Source of the DNA: Planctomycetota bacterium
Lineage (GTDB): Bacteria; Planctomycetota; UBA1135; GCA-002686595
Length of the DNA: 64,000 nucleotides
Direction: 5' to 3'
Assembly: GCA_021413885.1 (NCBI GenBank)
Contig: JAIOPM010000060.1
Span: 19,864-83,863 of the forward strand
Both the position numbers and the translations under genes were made by a program. This document shows positions 51,283-60,672 of this stretch, one piece after another. Below the pieces are notes generated by a model, which saw nothing but the letters and a program-made list of their open reading frames with translations, had not been told where the DNA came from and did not search any database. Position 1 is the stretch's first letter, and every line of letters begins with the position of its first letter.

Positions 51283-54021
51283 ATGAAGCTCAACACGCAC
51301 CTTTCGCTTCGCTTCGCTCTCGCGCTCTCGATCGTCGTCGCCGCCGGTTGCGATCCGTTGCATCCGTTCGCTTGCACGGAATCCCATTCGGTGCAGCAAG
51401 CGCCTCCCTCGATCTTCGCCGACTTCGACTACGCCCGTGCTTCGATGCGCGAGTGGGTCGGCGTGTCGGTGGCGCCGAATCTCGCGACGCTCAACGTCGG
51501 CGGCGGGAGCTTCACCATCGCGCCCGCTCTCCCGGCCGGCATGACGCTCGATCCGCTCACGGGCGCGATCGCCGGCACGCCGCAGGCGCCGAGCGCGGCG
51601 ACGAGCTACACCGTCACGGCGACGTTCGGTTCGTCGAGCGGCTTCAGCGACACGACGCAGGGCTTCTCGCTCGAAATCTTCGACGCGGTCGCGCCGACGG
51701 CGTTCGCGTATCAACCGAGCTCGATCGTCGTCCTGCAGGGCCACAACATCGCGCCGATCGCGCCGCAGTTCACCGGCGCGGTGCAGAGTTTCGCGGTAGC
51801 GCCCGCGTTGCCGCAAGGACTTCAATTCGATGCGGTGCTCGGAACGATTTCCGGCACGTGCTCGGCGCCGGTCGGTAAGACACAGCACGTCGTCACCGCG
51901 ACCAATCCGATCGGCAGCGCGCAAGCCGGCCTCGAGGTCGAAGTCGTCGCGGCGCCGCAGCTCTCCGGCGTGCTCGTCGGCAGCCGCGACGACCAAACGC
52001 TCGACGTGTTCGAAGCGCGCGGCGCCGCGTTGACTCCGATCGATTCCGAATACTTGCTCGGCGCGTCACCGATCGCGACCGCGTTGAGCATCGACGGTCG
52101 CTCCGTCTACGTCTCGGCGGACGACGGACACGTCTACCGCGAAGCGCTCGACGTCGTGAGCGGCCTGACGTCGCCTCCGACGGACCTCGGCTCGTTCGGC
52201 ATCGTGTGGCACATCGTCCCGTCGCCCGACGGCGCCGATCTGTACTTGATCAAGGACTTCGCGGTCGAGCGGTGGAGCCTCCAACCCGACGGTTCGCTCT
52301 GTTGCCCGGCGACGTTGGCCGGTCCGTTCGGGCCGAGCGCGGCGCTCGCGGTGAGCCAGAGCGTGCTGATGGTCGCGGCGGCCGCACCGGGCAGCGTCCA
52401 GCTCTACGACCTCGCGCCGAACTTCGCGCCGCGCGGTCAGCCGTTGAACTTCGCTGCGGACATCACCGTGCGCGCGCTCGCGAACGTGAAGCCCGGCAAG
52501 TTCGTCGTCGCCGCGACCAGTCGCTACGACTCCTCGACGCACTTCGTCAAGGGCATCACGCGCAGCTTGAAGCTCGCGACCGACGTCGAACTCGCGTCGG
52601 GCAATCCCGCGATCGTCGAGGTCGACAACTTCGTGCAGGGCGGCGATCTGACGAGCGTCGCCGCCGTCGGCTCGAACGGCGACGAGGTGCTGCTGTGCGA
52701 CCTCTCGAATGCGTCCCTCCTTCGCTTTGGAGTCGATGCGGCCGGCAAGCTCCTCCCGCTCGTCGCCGCCGGTCAGCCCGCGACGTTCGTCGTCGGCGGA
52801 ACGCCCGAGCAGCTCTTGGTCTCGCCCGACGGCACGCGCGTGTACGTGCTCGACGTCAACTTCCGCGAGATCGGCGTCCACGATTTGACGGCGGGCGCGC
52901 TGAAGCTCGTCGCTCGCGTTCGCACCCGCGGCCAACCGTCGAGCATGGTGCCGCTCTTCCGTGCGTTGCCGCAGTTCGAGCCCGACGTTGCGTTCGCGAC
53001 CAGCGCGACGGATGCGACGCTCGTCGCCGTGCGCGCCGGCGCGACGACGACGGGCGAGCTCGCGTCGACGAACCCGATCGCGACCGGCGCGACGCCGATG
53101 GACGTCGCCGTCAGTTCCGGCGGACCGTTCGTCTACACCGCGGATCGCGACGGAGCTTCGATCAGCGCTTTTCGTTTCGACACCGCGCCGCTCCAGCTTG
53201 CTCCGATCGAGACCGAGGACCTCGGCACGGGAGCCCGCCCGCGTTCGCTCGCGATCACGCGCGGCGGAGCGTTCCTGTACGCGCTCGATGAATCCCTCGG
53301 CGTGCGACCGTACGCGATCGATGCGAGCGACGGTTCGCTCGCTCCCGCCGGCACGACGGTGGTCGGCGGCGATCTGACCGATGCGCTCGCGCGCGTCGAC
53401 GTGCTGGGCCGCTTCCTCTTCGTCGTGCAGCCGAACGAGGGGCGCGTGACGACGCTGTCGATCAATTTGCCGAGCGGTTTCACGCTCGTCACCACGACGT
53501 TCAGCGGCGCGGCACGGCCGATCGATCTGTGGCTCTCGCTCGACGGGCGTTTCGCGTACGTGCTCGATCAGGAGCTCGGGAGCGTCATCGTCTGCGCGAT
53601 CGACGTCGTCAGCGGCAATCTGCTGCCGACCGGCGCGAGCTTCTCCCTCGGCGGCTCGCCGACGCAGCTCGTCGACGCGCGTCCGATCGAGTGGGCGTAT
53701 CCGGGCTCGAGCGCGAACAACCTGCTCGTGCCCGATCTCGTCAACAGCGGCGTCGACGCGCTCGATCGCAATCTGCTCACCGGCGCGCTCGCCGCGAACA
53801 GCGGTTTCCCGGGCTCGTTGCCGCAGCCCGATTCGATCGTGCGCGCACTGCGCCTCGGCGCCGGCCTCGACGGTTTCCTGGTCGCGAGCGACGACGGCGT
53901 GAACGGTCACCTGCACACGCTCGAGCGCGACCCGACGACGCACGCGTTCGTCGAACTCGATCAGACGACGCTCGGTCGCGCGCCGCACGCGCTCGCGGTG
54001 CACACGCGACTCGTGCCGTGA
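51283..54021 (+). CDS. Lipoprotein with putative Ig domains and lactonase-type beta-propellers
   Basis: A 912-aa protein; ATG 51283 gives a lipoprotein signal (LALSIVVAAGC, Cys near residue 23). Two Ig-like He_PIG-type domains follow at about 60-215 (PALPAGMTLDPLTGAIAGTP and PALPQGLQFDAVLGTISGTC). The rest, about 660 residues, is rich in propeller blades of the lactonase type: ASPIATALSIDGRSVYVSAD, LLVSPDGTRVYVLDV, PMDVAVSSGGPFVYTADRDG and GRFLFVVQPNEGRV. Enough for two seven-bladed propellers. Catalytic residues of 6-phosphogluconolactonase are not identifiable. Likely outer-surface lipoprotein of binding function. Confidence 0.85.
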   Translation: MKLNTHLSLRFALALSIVVAAGCDPLHPFACTESHSVQQAPPSIFADFDYARASMREWVGVSVAPNLATLNVGGGSFTIAPALPAGMTLDPLTGAIAGTPQAPSAATSYTVTATFGSSSGFSDTTQGFSLEIFDAVAPTAFAYQPSSIVVLQGHNIAPIAPQFTGAVQSFAVAPALPQGLQFDAVLGTISGTCSAPVGKTQHVVTATNPIGSAQAGLEVEVVAAPQLSGVLVGSRDDQTLDVFEARGAALTPIDSEYLLGASPIATALSIDGRSVYVSADDGHVYREALDVVSGLTSPPTDLGSFGIVWHIVPSPDGADLYLIKDFAVERWSLQPDGSLCCPATLAGPFGPSAALAVSQSVLMVAAAAPGSVQLYDLAPNFAPRGQPLNFAADITVRALANVKPGKFVVAATSRYDSSTHFVKGITRSLKLATDVELASGNPAIVEVDNFVQGGDLTSVAAVGSNGDEVLLCDLSNASLLRFGVDAAGKLLPLVAAGQPATFVVGGTPEQLLVSPDGTRVYVLDVNFREIGVHDLTAGALKLVARVRTRGQPSSMVPLFRALPQFEPDVAFATSATDATLVAVRAGATTTGELASTNPIATGATPMDVAVSSGGPFVYTADRDGASISAFRFDTAPLQLAPIETEDLGTGARPRSLAITRGGAFLYALDESLGVRPYAIDASDGSLAPAGTTVVGGDLTDALARVDVLGRFLFVVQPNEGRVTTLSINLPSGFTLVTTTFSGAARPIDLWLSLDGRFAYVLDQELGSVIVCAIDVVSGNLLPTGASFSLGGSPTQLVDARPIEWAYPGSSANNLLVPDLVNSGVDALDRNLLTGALAANSGFPGSLPQPDSIVRALRLGAGLDGFLVASDDGVNGHLHTLERDPTTHAFVELDQTTLGRAPHALAVHTRLVP

Positions 54022-54047
54022 AGTTCGCGGCGGCGCGCGAGCGGCTC

Positions 54048-54299
54048 TCAGCTCCGACGCGGACCGTCGCGGTCGTGCAGGAGTTCGATCTGGTGGCGGC
54101 GCGAGTGCAGACGCTGCGCGACCAAGAGCACGACGAGGATGCCGATCGTCGTCCCGACCCAGCCGATGCGCTCGGGCAGGAAGGCTTGGCTCAAGAACGC
54201 GGCGAGCAAGCCGATGCAGAGGAGCCAGTCCCAGGCGCTCGACACGCGCGAGGCGAGCGAGCGGGAACGTTGTGTGGTCGGAGGCGTCGCGTCGGCCAT
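54048..54299 (-). CDS. Small two-helix membrane protein of unknown function
   Basis: 83 aa, ATG 54299, preceded 6 nt upstream on the minus strand by TAGAAC. Two hydrophobic segments (WDWLLCIGLLAAFLSQAF and IGWVGTTIGILVVLLVAQRL) flank a short polar loop; the N-terminus is Thr/Arg-rich. I recognise no family. Convergent with the lipoprotein gene, 26 bp away. Confidence 0.65.
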   Translation of the reverse strand: MADATPPTTQRSRSLASRVSSAWDWLLCIGLLAAFLSQAFLPERIGWVGTTIGILVVLLVAQRLHSRRHQIELLHDRDGPRRS

Positions 54300-54305
54300 G
54301 GCCGC

Positions 54306-54311
54306 GTTCTA
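54306..54311 (-). promoter_or_regulatory. -10-like hexamer TAGAAC before the small membrane protein gene
   Basis: On the minus strand TAGAAC ends 6 nt before ATG 54299, a spacing that fits a leaderless transcript. Confidence 0.35.
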
Positions 54312-54342
54312 GCCGAGCGCGACCGCCGCGGCAAACCGTCGC

Positions 54343-54630
54343 TCAGCGCAGCGCGGCCCGACCGTCCTCGCGTCCGTCTTCGCGGTCGATCTCTTTCAGT
54401 TTGCGCGCGAACTCGTCGCTCGAGCACACGCCCTTCTCGACCAACATGCGCTGCACGGTCTTGGTCGCGAGCGCGAGCTCCTCGATCGCGGTCTGGAGCC
54501 GCGCCGAATCGATCCCGCCGCCCGACGTGCGCAGCGTCGAGATCTCCGCTCGCGCCGCGGCCGCGTCAGTGCGCGCCTGGTCGATCTGCGTGTGTTGGTA
54601 GATGTCGAAGATCCAGTTGATCAGACCCAT
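54343..54630 (-). CDS. Small coiled-coil protein of unknown function
   Basis: 95 aa. The start MGLINWIFDIYQHTQIDQAR is amphipathic, followed by a long helix with heptad-like spacing (DAAAARAEISTLR, LQTAIEELALATKTVQRMLV) and a charged C-terminus (KLKEIDREDGREDGR). GAGG lies 6 nt before the ATG. I know no family function. Membrane-peripheral oligomerisation is a guess based on the amphipathic start. Confidence 0.68.
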   Translation of the reverse strand: MGLINWIFDIYQHTQIDQARTDAAAARAEISTLRTSGGGIDSARLQTAIEELALATKTVQRMLVEKGVCSSDEFARKLKEIDREDGREDGRAALR

Positions 54631-54719
54631 GGTTGCCTCGTGTTGGTCGACGGAAGTCGCGAGAGGCTACTCGCTCGGCGCGTCGCTGTTCACGTCACGC
54701 CGCGACCTTTCGGGAGACG

Positions 54720-56267
54720 TCACTGCGGAATCTTCTCGAGCACCAGCTCCACTCGCGTCGTCTTGCCGCTCGCGATCACCGCGCTCGGGTTGTGGTCGCG
54801 CTCTGCTTTGCGCAGCTGGTGAGTCGACGAGCCCGCGCCGTACCACAGCGATTCGTCGGGCGGCAGGTTCGCGATCCGCGCGACGCCCCCAGCATCGGTC
54901 ACTGCGTCCCAATCGCCCCAGGGGAAGATGCCCGATCCGACGTGCGTCCAGAAGACGTTCGGTGACGAGTAGACGGACGCGCCGGCGAGCGGCGAGCCGC
55001 TCTCGTCGCGCACCACGACTTCGAGATCGCCCGTGCGCTCCATCGCGACGACGACGTCCTGCGCGTCCGTCGCGTCGATCGGTTGGACGAAGCGATCGCT
55101 CTGCGCGTCGGCCAATGCCGCGCGGCGCTGTTCATCGCCGGCGTCGGGAGCGAGGCTCCGATTGCTCTCGTCGAGCGTGCGCGGCGGCACCAGCTTCGAC
55201 GACCAACCGTCACAGAACGCGATGATCTTGCCCGAGCCCGGCCGCAGGCCTGCGATCTCGAACGTGCCGTCGGCGCGGACGTCGGCTTCGTGCTCGCTCG
55301 TGGACGAAGTGTTCGTGTTCCACGCGTACACACTGACCATCACGTGACCGCCGACGATCGGACGCGGAACGTCGTCGTCGAGTCGACCGCGCAATGTGGC
55401 GAGAGGATGGAGTTCGAGTTCGAGGTCGACGCGCCCGTTCGTGGAAGAACTGAACGGCGTGAGGAAACTCGCGAGCTCGCCGAGCTCCGGACTCGAATGC
55501 CGGATCCCGATCACGTGATCGCCCGCGCCGAGACGCGTCGTCGACCAGCGGCCGGCGCTCTCGCGACGCCACGCGTCGGCGCCGAGTTGCGCAGCCCAAT
55601 CCATGTCGATCGTGATCTCGGGCACGACGTGGTCGCGCGAGCCGAGCCAACCCGACACCATCACCATCGAGCCTTGTTGAAGCACGATCACGTGCTCGCC
55701 CGGTCCGATCGCGAAGCTGTCGTCGCGCCACGGAACGAAATCGGGATGCGCCACCCCGAGATCGACCTTGGTCGACTTGCCGTCGATGTCGACCCAGCGC
55801 CGGTAGTCGATGCGCGCGTGGCCGGCGTGATCGCTCTTCGCGACGGTCTCGCCGCCGTTCATGCCGTACCACGAGCCTTCGTCGCCCTCCTTGCGCAGGC
55901 CTTCGATCTTGACCTCCGCATCGAAGATTGGTTGCGCGAGCGCGTCGACGATCTTCAGGTCGAGTCCGTCGCGCGCTTCGAGGTCGGCGACTTCTTTGGT
56001 CGCGGAAGCGTTCGACGCGAGCGGTTCGGTCGCGTCGTTCTTCGCTTCGACCGCGGTCTCGACCGGAGAGCGCTCGAGTTTCGGAGACTCGGACACCGGC
56101 TCGGCGGGTGTCGCGCGTTCGCTTGCGGCCGCCGAGACTCGGGTCGACGGCGGGGGATCGAACTTCGCGTCGTGGCCGAGCCACAACCACGCCGCGACTA
56201 CGACTGCCAAGACCACGCCGAGCAACAGCAGTTGCCGCGTCCCGTTGGATTCCGCGCGCTCTTCCAC
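54720..56267 (-). CDS. Anchored protein with carboxypeptidase-regulatory-like domains
   Basis: 515 aa from GTG 56267, with GGAGG 7 nt upstream. A single N-terminal anchor (LLLLGVVLAVVVAAWLWLG, residues about 13-31) is followed by a Glu/Ser/Ala-rich spacer to about residue 85. Then come beta-sandwich repeats of the CarboxypepD_reg-like type: LDLKIVDALAQPIFDAEVKI, MVMVSGWLGSRDHVVPEITI, TLRGRLDDDVPRPIVGGHVM and LEVVVRDESGSPLAGASVYS. Such domains fold outside the cell and bind surfaces or partner proteins. The protein has no catalytic domain. It is in the same minus-strand run as the penicillin-acylase gene. Confidence 0.82.
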   Translation of the reverse strand: MEERAESNGTRQLLLLGVVLAVVVAAWLWLGHDAKFDPPPSTRVSAAASERATPAEPVSESPKLERSPVETAVEAKNDATEPLASNASATKEVADLEARDGLDLKIVDALAQPIFDAEVKIEGLRKEGDEGSWYGMNGGETVAKSDHAGHARIDYRRWVDIDGKSTKVDLGVAHPDFVPWRDDSFAIGPGEHVIVLQQGSMVMVSGWLGSRDHVVPEITIDMDWAAQLGADAWRRESAGRWSTTRLGAGDHVIGIRHSSPELGELASFLTPFSSSTNGRVDLELELHPLATLRGRLDDDVPRPIVGGHVMVSVYAWNTNTSSTSEHEADVRADGTFEIAGLRPGSGKIIAFCDGWSSKLVPPRTLDESNRSLAPDAGDEQRRAALADAQSDRFVQPIDATDAQDVVVAMERTGDLEVVVRDESGSPLAGASVYSSPNVFWTHVGSGIFPWGDWDAVTDAGGVARIANLPPDESLWYGAGSSTHQLRKAERDHNPSAVIASGKTTRVELVLEKIPQ

Positions 56268-56350
56268 TCCAGTCCTCCCGCGAAGTGGATCAGAGCATCG
56301 GCGTTCGCCGCGCGCTCGTCAATGCGAGCGCGCGGCGCGATCGGGCGAGC

Positions 56351-59131
56351 TCAAGGCTTGTAGTAGAGGTTGGTGGTCGCCTCGATCGTGCTCGGCGGCG
56401 TGTGGACTTCCTTCCACGTCGCGGGCGAGGGCTTCAGCAACTGAGGTTGCCACGGACCACTTGCCCATTCCGCGGCCTGATTGAGGTAGTTCGACGAGTT
56501 CGGGTTGTCGCACTGACCCGGCGCGAGCCGCGACAGCGCATCGACGTGACCGAACGAGTTCAGCGTCAACCACTGCGTGTACGTCTGATCGAATTGATCC
56601 ATCAGCGTGTGCACATAGCCGACCTTGACCGGCCCGACGGTCAGCGCGCTCGGCGCGAGCGGCGCCCAACCCGCCGCCTTGAACTCGAGCGGATACCACG
56701 TCGGCACCGCGCGCGTCAGCGAGCTCGTGAACGACGCCGCGAAGTTCGGGATGATCGAGAGGAACTTCGTCCACGCGTGGTCGAGCGACGCTTCGACGTA
56801 CTCCGCTTCCAGATTGGTGAGATTCTGCGGCGGTGTCGCCGAGATCTTCGCGATCAGGACGCGCAGCATCGAGCTCAGTCCGTAATCGCCGGAGCCGTAC
56901 GTGTCGACCAACGGCTTGAAGTGTCCGTTCTGCACGGTCGAGCGGAACGGGAGCAAACCGACGAAGCGACCGACGCAGCTCAACGCCGCCTCGTTCGCGA
57001 TCGTCGCCGGATCGTCGGCGGTCAATTGACCGTCGCGGCCCGGCGCGGGCAGCGACCAATTGCCGGCCGCCGCCAACGTCGACAGCGCCGCCGCGCTCGT
57101 GAACGGCCACAGTTGTTGGTTGCGCAAGTAGAGACCGAGCGTCAACAGATCGCGACCTTGGACCCACGCGCCGTCTTCGTGCGGCGCCGCGATCGACGCC
57201 GGGCTGCGTGCGGACATCGCGTCGAAGAGCTCGCGCAAGCGCCGCGAACGCGGCGTATCGCCGCCGCGGCTGACGAACGGGATCACGTCCGCGTACCACG
57301 TGCCGTCGATCGGCGTCTGGTTGCCCGTGTGCAGATGGTGGAACGCGGTCGCGCTCGGCTCCATCAACACCCACGGCATGTAGTCGGCGGGAACGATGTT
57401 GCGCCACAGCGACTTGAGCGTCGTCCCGTCCTGCGCGATCTCGCCGCCGAGCACCGAATAGCACGAGCGCAACGGCAACGCGCCGACGACCGAGTAGCCG
57501 ACCCGACCCTCGACGTCGGCGTACACGCAGTTGACCGCGGGCCAAGTCCACTTGCCGAGGCGACGACGGAAGAGCTCGCCGATCGTCGGCCCGCCGGGCG
57601 CGCCCGGTCCGACGCGATACAGGTCCGCGAACGCGCTCGTCGGCTCCGCGTCGAGCATTTCGTTCGGGACCCAACGCAGCGCGTACTCCTCGTCCTGTTT
57701 GGTGTCGGGGACGACCAACGTGTCCGCCTCGAAGCGCGTGATCACCGGACCGAACTCGCTCTCGCGGTGGAGCATGTTGACGAACGTCGGCGGGTTCGGG
57801 CTCGCGTGACGAACGACGATCGTCTCAGGCGATGTCGTCATCGCGACCCAACCGGTGTCGAGGCGATATTCGTTCGGGTGTTGGGCGGTGTTCGCGCGCA
57901 AGCGGAAGAGATCGGCTTGCTGCATCCCGAGCGCCGTCACGCTCCACGCGACCGAGCCGTTCGAGCCGACGAGGAAATTCGGCGTGCCCGGAACGACCGT
58001 GCCGCGGACGTGGAACGTCGCGCCGGACATCGACGCTTCGTAGAGCTCGTTCGGGATCCGCACTTGGATCCGCGGATCGCCCATCAACATCGCGGGACGC
58101 GCAACGGTGTCGCCGGCGACCGCCCACGCGTTGCTGAAGCCCGCGCTCTGCTCGGTGCCGGTCGCGATCATCGCCAACGCTTGCGGATCTTCGTTGAGCG
58201 CGTCGCCGAGGAACGGGCCGCGCACGTACTGACCGAGATAGAACGAGCCGTGGTAGTACGACCCGAACGACTTCGCGGCGTCCGCCGAGTCGACGCAGTC
58301 CTGCGAGCTGATCCACGTCGCCGCGGCATCGACGTCGACGCGGTGCGTCTCGCTGTCGACGTTCTCCTGCACCGGCGCCGAGCCCGGCGCGAACACGCGC
58401 GGCGGAAACAGTTGGTCGAAGAGCACCGGATCGCCGCCGACCGGTTGGCCGTTGACGAACGTGCCGCCGGAGTTCGTCCACGCTTCGAAGACGTGCAGGG
58501 TCTTGGCGAGATCGACGGGCTCGGCATTGGTGTAGAGCCGCGAGATGCGCAGCCACAACGCGATCGAATCCCACGGCCGCCAAGGCTCGCGCATGAACAC
58601 GACCTTGTCGTTGGGCAGCAACGGAACGACGAGGCCGATCGCCGGATCGAAATACGGATGCAACACCGGCGCCGAACCGTTCGGCGGGAACACGTAGCGA
58701 TTGACGCCCGCGGTGTACGCCTCGAGCAACGCCTTGCCCGGCGCATCCATGTTGGCGTAGAGCGACTTCGCCAAGCGCTCGTAGCCGTAGAGCCGCATCG
58801 CGATGTCGTAGTTCACGTAGCCCTGGTCGCCTGCGACCTTGGCGTCGGGCCCGAAGAACTCCGACAGCCGTCCATAGATGAGCAGCCGGTGCAGCGTCAT
58901 CTGCATGAACCGATCGCGCGCGCTGACGTAACCGAGGCCGAAGTACGCGCCCTCGTCGGTACCGGCGTAGACGTGCGGCATGCCGGCTTGGTCGTCGAGG
59001 ATGCGGACGAGCTTGCCGGGGTTGCCGATCGAGTTGCCGCCGAGCGGATCGCGGATCGCCTTCTGGACCGGCTGGGCGTGGAGGGACGAAGCGAGCAGAC
59101 CGGCGACGATCGCGAAACGTGCGACGCTCAT
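56351..59131 (-). CDS. Secreted penicillin-acylase family (Ntn-hydrolase) protein
   Basis: 926 aa from ATG 59131 with GGAG before it; the frame extends upstream but lacks a signal. Signal peptide FAIVAGLLASSLHAQ. The alpha-chain part carries DDQAGMPHVYAGTDEGAYFG and GYVSARDRFMQM. The spacer ends before Ser333 in AGFSNAWAVAG, the N-terminal nucleophile produced by autocleavage. MLMGDPRIQVRIPNELYEAS and SNGSVAWSVTALGMQQADLF match the conserved beta-chain motifs. Activity is hydrolysis of an amide such as N-acyl homoserine lactone or beta-lactam side chains; substrate unknown. Long for the family (usual about 750-850 aa). Confidence 0.9.
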   Translation of the reverse strand: MSVARFAIVAGLLASSLHAQPVQKAIRDPLGGNSIGNPGKLVRILDDQAGMPHVYAGTDEGAYFGLGYVSARDRFMQMTLHRLLIYGRLSEFFGPDAKVAGDQGYVNYDIAMRLYGYERLAKSLYANMDAPGKALLEAYTAGVNRYVFPPNGSAPVLHPYFDPAIGLVVPLLPNDKVVFMREPWRPWDSIALWLRISRLYTNAEPVDLAKTLHVFEAWTNSGGTFVNGQPVGGDPVLFDQLFPPRVFAPGSAPVQENVDSETHRVDVDAAATWISSQDCVDSADAAKSFGSYYHGSFYLGQYVRGPFLGDALNEDPQALAMIATGTEQSAGFSNAWAVAGDTVARPAMLMGDPRIQVRIPNELYEASMSGATFHVRGTVVPGTPNFLVGSNGSVAWSVTALGMQQADLFRLRANTAQHPNEYRLDTGWVAMTTSPETIVVRHASPNPPTFVNMLHRESEFGPVITRFEADTLVVPDTKQDEEYALRWVPNEMLDAEPTSAFADLYRVGPGAPGGPTIGELFRRRLGKWTWPAVNCVYADVEGRVGYSVVGALPLRSCYSVLGGEIAQDGTTLKSLWRNIVPADYMPWVLMEPSATAFHHLHTGNQTPIDGTWYADVIPFVSRGGDTPRSRRLRELFDAMSARSPASIAAPHEDGAWVQGRDLLTLGLYLRNQQLWPFTSAAALSTLAAAGNWSLPAPGRDGQLTADDPATIANEAALSCVGRFVGLLPFRSTVQNGHFKPLVDTYGSGDYGLSSMLRVLIAKISATPPQNLTNLEAEYVEASLDHAWTKFLSIIPNFAASFTSSLTRAVPTWYPLEFKAAGWAPLAPSALTVGPVKVGYVHTLMDQFDQTYTQWLTLNSFGHVDALSRLAPGQCDNPNSSNYLNQAAEWASGPWQPQLLKPSPATWKEVHTPPSTIEATTNLYYKP

Positions 59132-59355
59132 GGTTTCACTCCACCGTGCGGAGTCGGGGTGACCTCGGAGCTCGCGGCGGGACTCGCACGAGCCGACGGC
59201 GACATTGGACGTTCGCTCCCCGCGAACGGATCGGGTCATCTCGGAAAATCCTGCGCGATTTCGGTCGGGCGCGAGGACGACGACGTCGATCGCGAGCGGC
59301 GGAGCGCGTGCTAGGATCCGACCCGCTCGTCCGGCCCATGCCAGGGGAACGCCCG

Positions 59356-60480
59356 ATGCCTTCAGAGAAGGATCACGGCCCGCACACGCTCAAGGTGTGG
59401 AAGGGTGTCGTCGTCGGAATCTACGGGAACGACGTCTTCGTCGAGCTCGGTCCGCGCATGCAAGGCGTGATCGCGACCAAGGCGTTCGAGACGAAGCCGG
59501 AGCTCGGCGACGAGTTCGAGTTCACGTTGCGCGGACGCGAGGACGGACTGTGGGCGTTGCAACGGCGCGAGATGCAGAGCCTCGCGACTTGGGAAGACAT
59601 GCAGGTCGGCGATCTCGTCCACGCGCGTGCGGTGCGCGCGAACCGCGACGGGCTCGAGCTCAAGATCGGCCCGCTGCACGCGTTCATGCCGAAGTCGCAG
59701 ACCGGGCTCGCGCGCGACGAGAGGCCCGACGTCCTGGTCGGCAAGACGTTGACGTGCGAGGTGCTCGAGGTCGATCACGAACGTCAACGCGTGCTGCTCT
59801 CGCGCAAGGTCGTCGAGCAACGCGAACGCGTCGACGATCGGCAACGCCGCGCGGGTTCGCTCGCGTGCGGCCAAGTCGTGCACGGTCGCGTGACGCGCAT
59901 CGAGCCGTACGGCGTTTTCGTCGCGCTCGGCGACGGACTCGAAGGTCTGATCCACGTCTCCAACTTGGCGTACGAACGCGTCGAGCATCCGTCGTTGGCC
60001 GTCGCCGTCGGGCAGACGCTCGGCGCGAAAGTCCTCGCGGTGCGCGGCGGCGGAGCGCGCGTCGCGCTCGGCGTGAAGCAACTCATGCAGAGCCCGTGGC
60101 CCGAAGCCCGTGCGCGGCTTCCGATCGGTCGCATCGTCGAGGGCACGATCAAGCGGGTGTTGCCGTTCGGCGCGTTCGTCGTCGTGTTGCCCGGGATCGA
60201 AGGACTTCTGCCGCTCGGCGAAGTCGATCTGCGCGGTCAGCGTGATTTGCGCGCGCTGCTCGCCGTCGGCGAGCGTCTCTCGGTGCGCGTCGTGTCGCTC
60301 GACGCGACGACCGAACGTCTTGCGCTCTCGCAGAAGCACGTCGACGGCCGCGCGATCGCGCCCGACGAAGGCCCGGCCGACGAATCGTTCCGCGCGCTCG
60401 GCGACGAAGCTCGCGCTCTGGCGACGCCGCTCGGCCGAGCCTTGCGCGACGCGCTCTCGCAACGCCGCGACACGGCGTGA
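59356..60480 (+). CDS. Four-domain S1 RNA-binding protein
   Basis: 374 aa from ATG 59356, chosen because AGGGGA lies 7 nt before it; an in-frame ATG at 59338 adds six residues. Four S1-type OB folds: residues about 15-62 (WKGVVVGIYGNDVFVELGPR), about 80-140 (MQVGDLVHARAVRANRDGLE), about 165-232 (GQVVHGRVTRIEPYGVFVAL, GLEGLIHVSN) and about 250-318 (GRIVEGTIKRVLPFGAFVVV). Only domains 3 and 4 have the full S1 signature. It looks like a truncated ribosomal protein S1 paralogue, acting on RNA in the cytoplasm. A GC hairpin lies just after the stop. Confidence 0.9.
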   Translation: MPSEKDHGPHTLKVWKGVVVGIYGNDVFVELGPRMQGVIATKAFETKPELGDEFEFTLRGREDGLWALQRREMQSLATWEDMQVGDLVHARAVRANRDGLELKIGPLHAFMPKSQTGLARDERPDVLVGKTLTCEVLEVDHERQRVLLSRKVVEQRERVDDRQRRAGSLACGQVVHGRVTRIEPYGVFVALGDGLEGLIHVSNLAYERVEHPSLAVAVGQTLGAKVLAVRGGGARVALGVKQLMQSPWPEARARLPIGRIVEGTIKRVLPFGAFVVVLPGIEGLLPLGEVDLRGQRDLRALLAVGERLSVRVVSLDATTERLALSQKHVDGRAIAPDEGPADESFRALGDEARALATPLGRALRDALSQRRDTA

Positions 60481-60494
60481 CCGGCCGAAACGAG

Positions 60495-60528
60495 CGCGCC
60501 CGCGCCGAGTTTCGTCGGAGCGGGCGCG
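60495..60528. terminator. GC-rich hairpin between convergent genes
   Basis: Arms CGCGCCCGC (60495-60503) and GCGGGCGCG (60520-60528) pair perfectly around a 16-nt loop with a further CCGA/TCGG possible stem inside. It starts 14 bases after the S1 stop. No T-tract, so Rho-independent function is not certain. Confidence 0.5.
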
Positions 60529-60672
60529 GCCGGAGCGAACGACGTCGCGTCACCGACTGTTCCTCTTCGCTTGCAGTGGGCGGGAGCTTCCTCGTCCGGA
60601 GTCTCGCCGCCGGGCTCGCGGTGCATCGCGGGACAGCGGCGGTACTCGGGGGGCGCGAGCTCTCGATCACCG

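Noticed and set aside
55928..59314. A 1128-codon plus-strand open frame
   Set aside because: Arg-rich shadow of the penicillin-acylase and carboxypeptidase-regulatory-like genes; no domain, no signal, no ribosome site.
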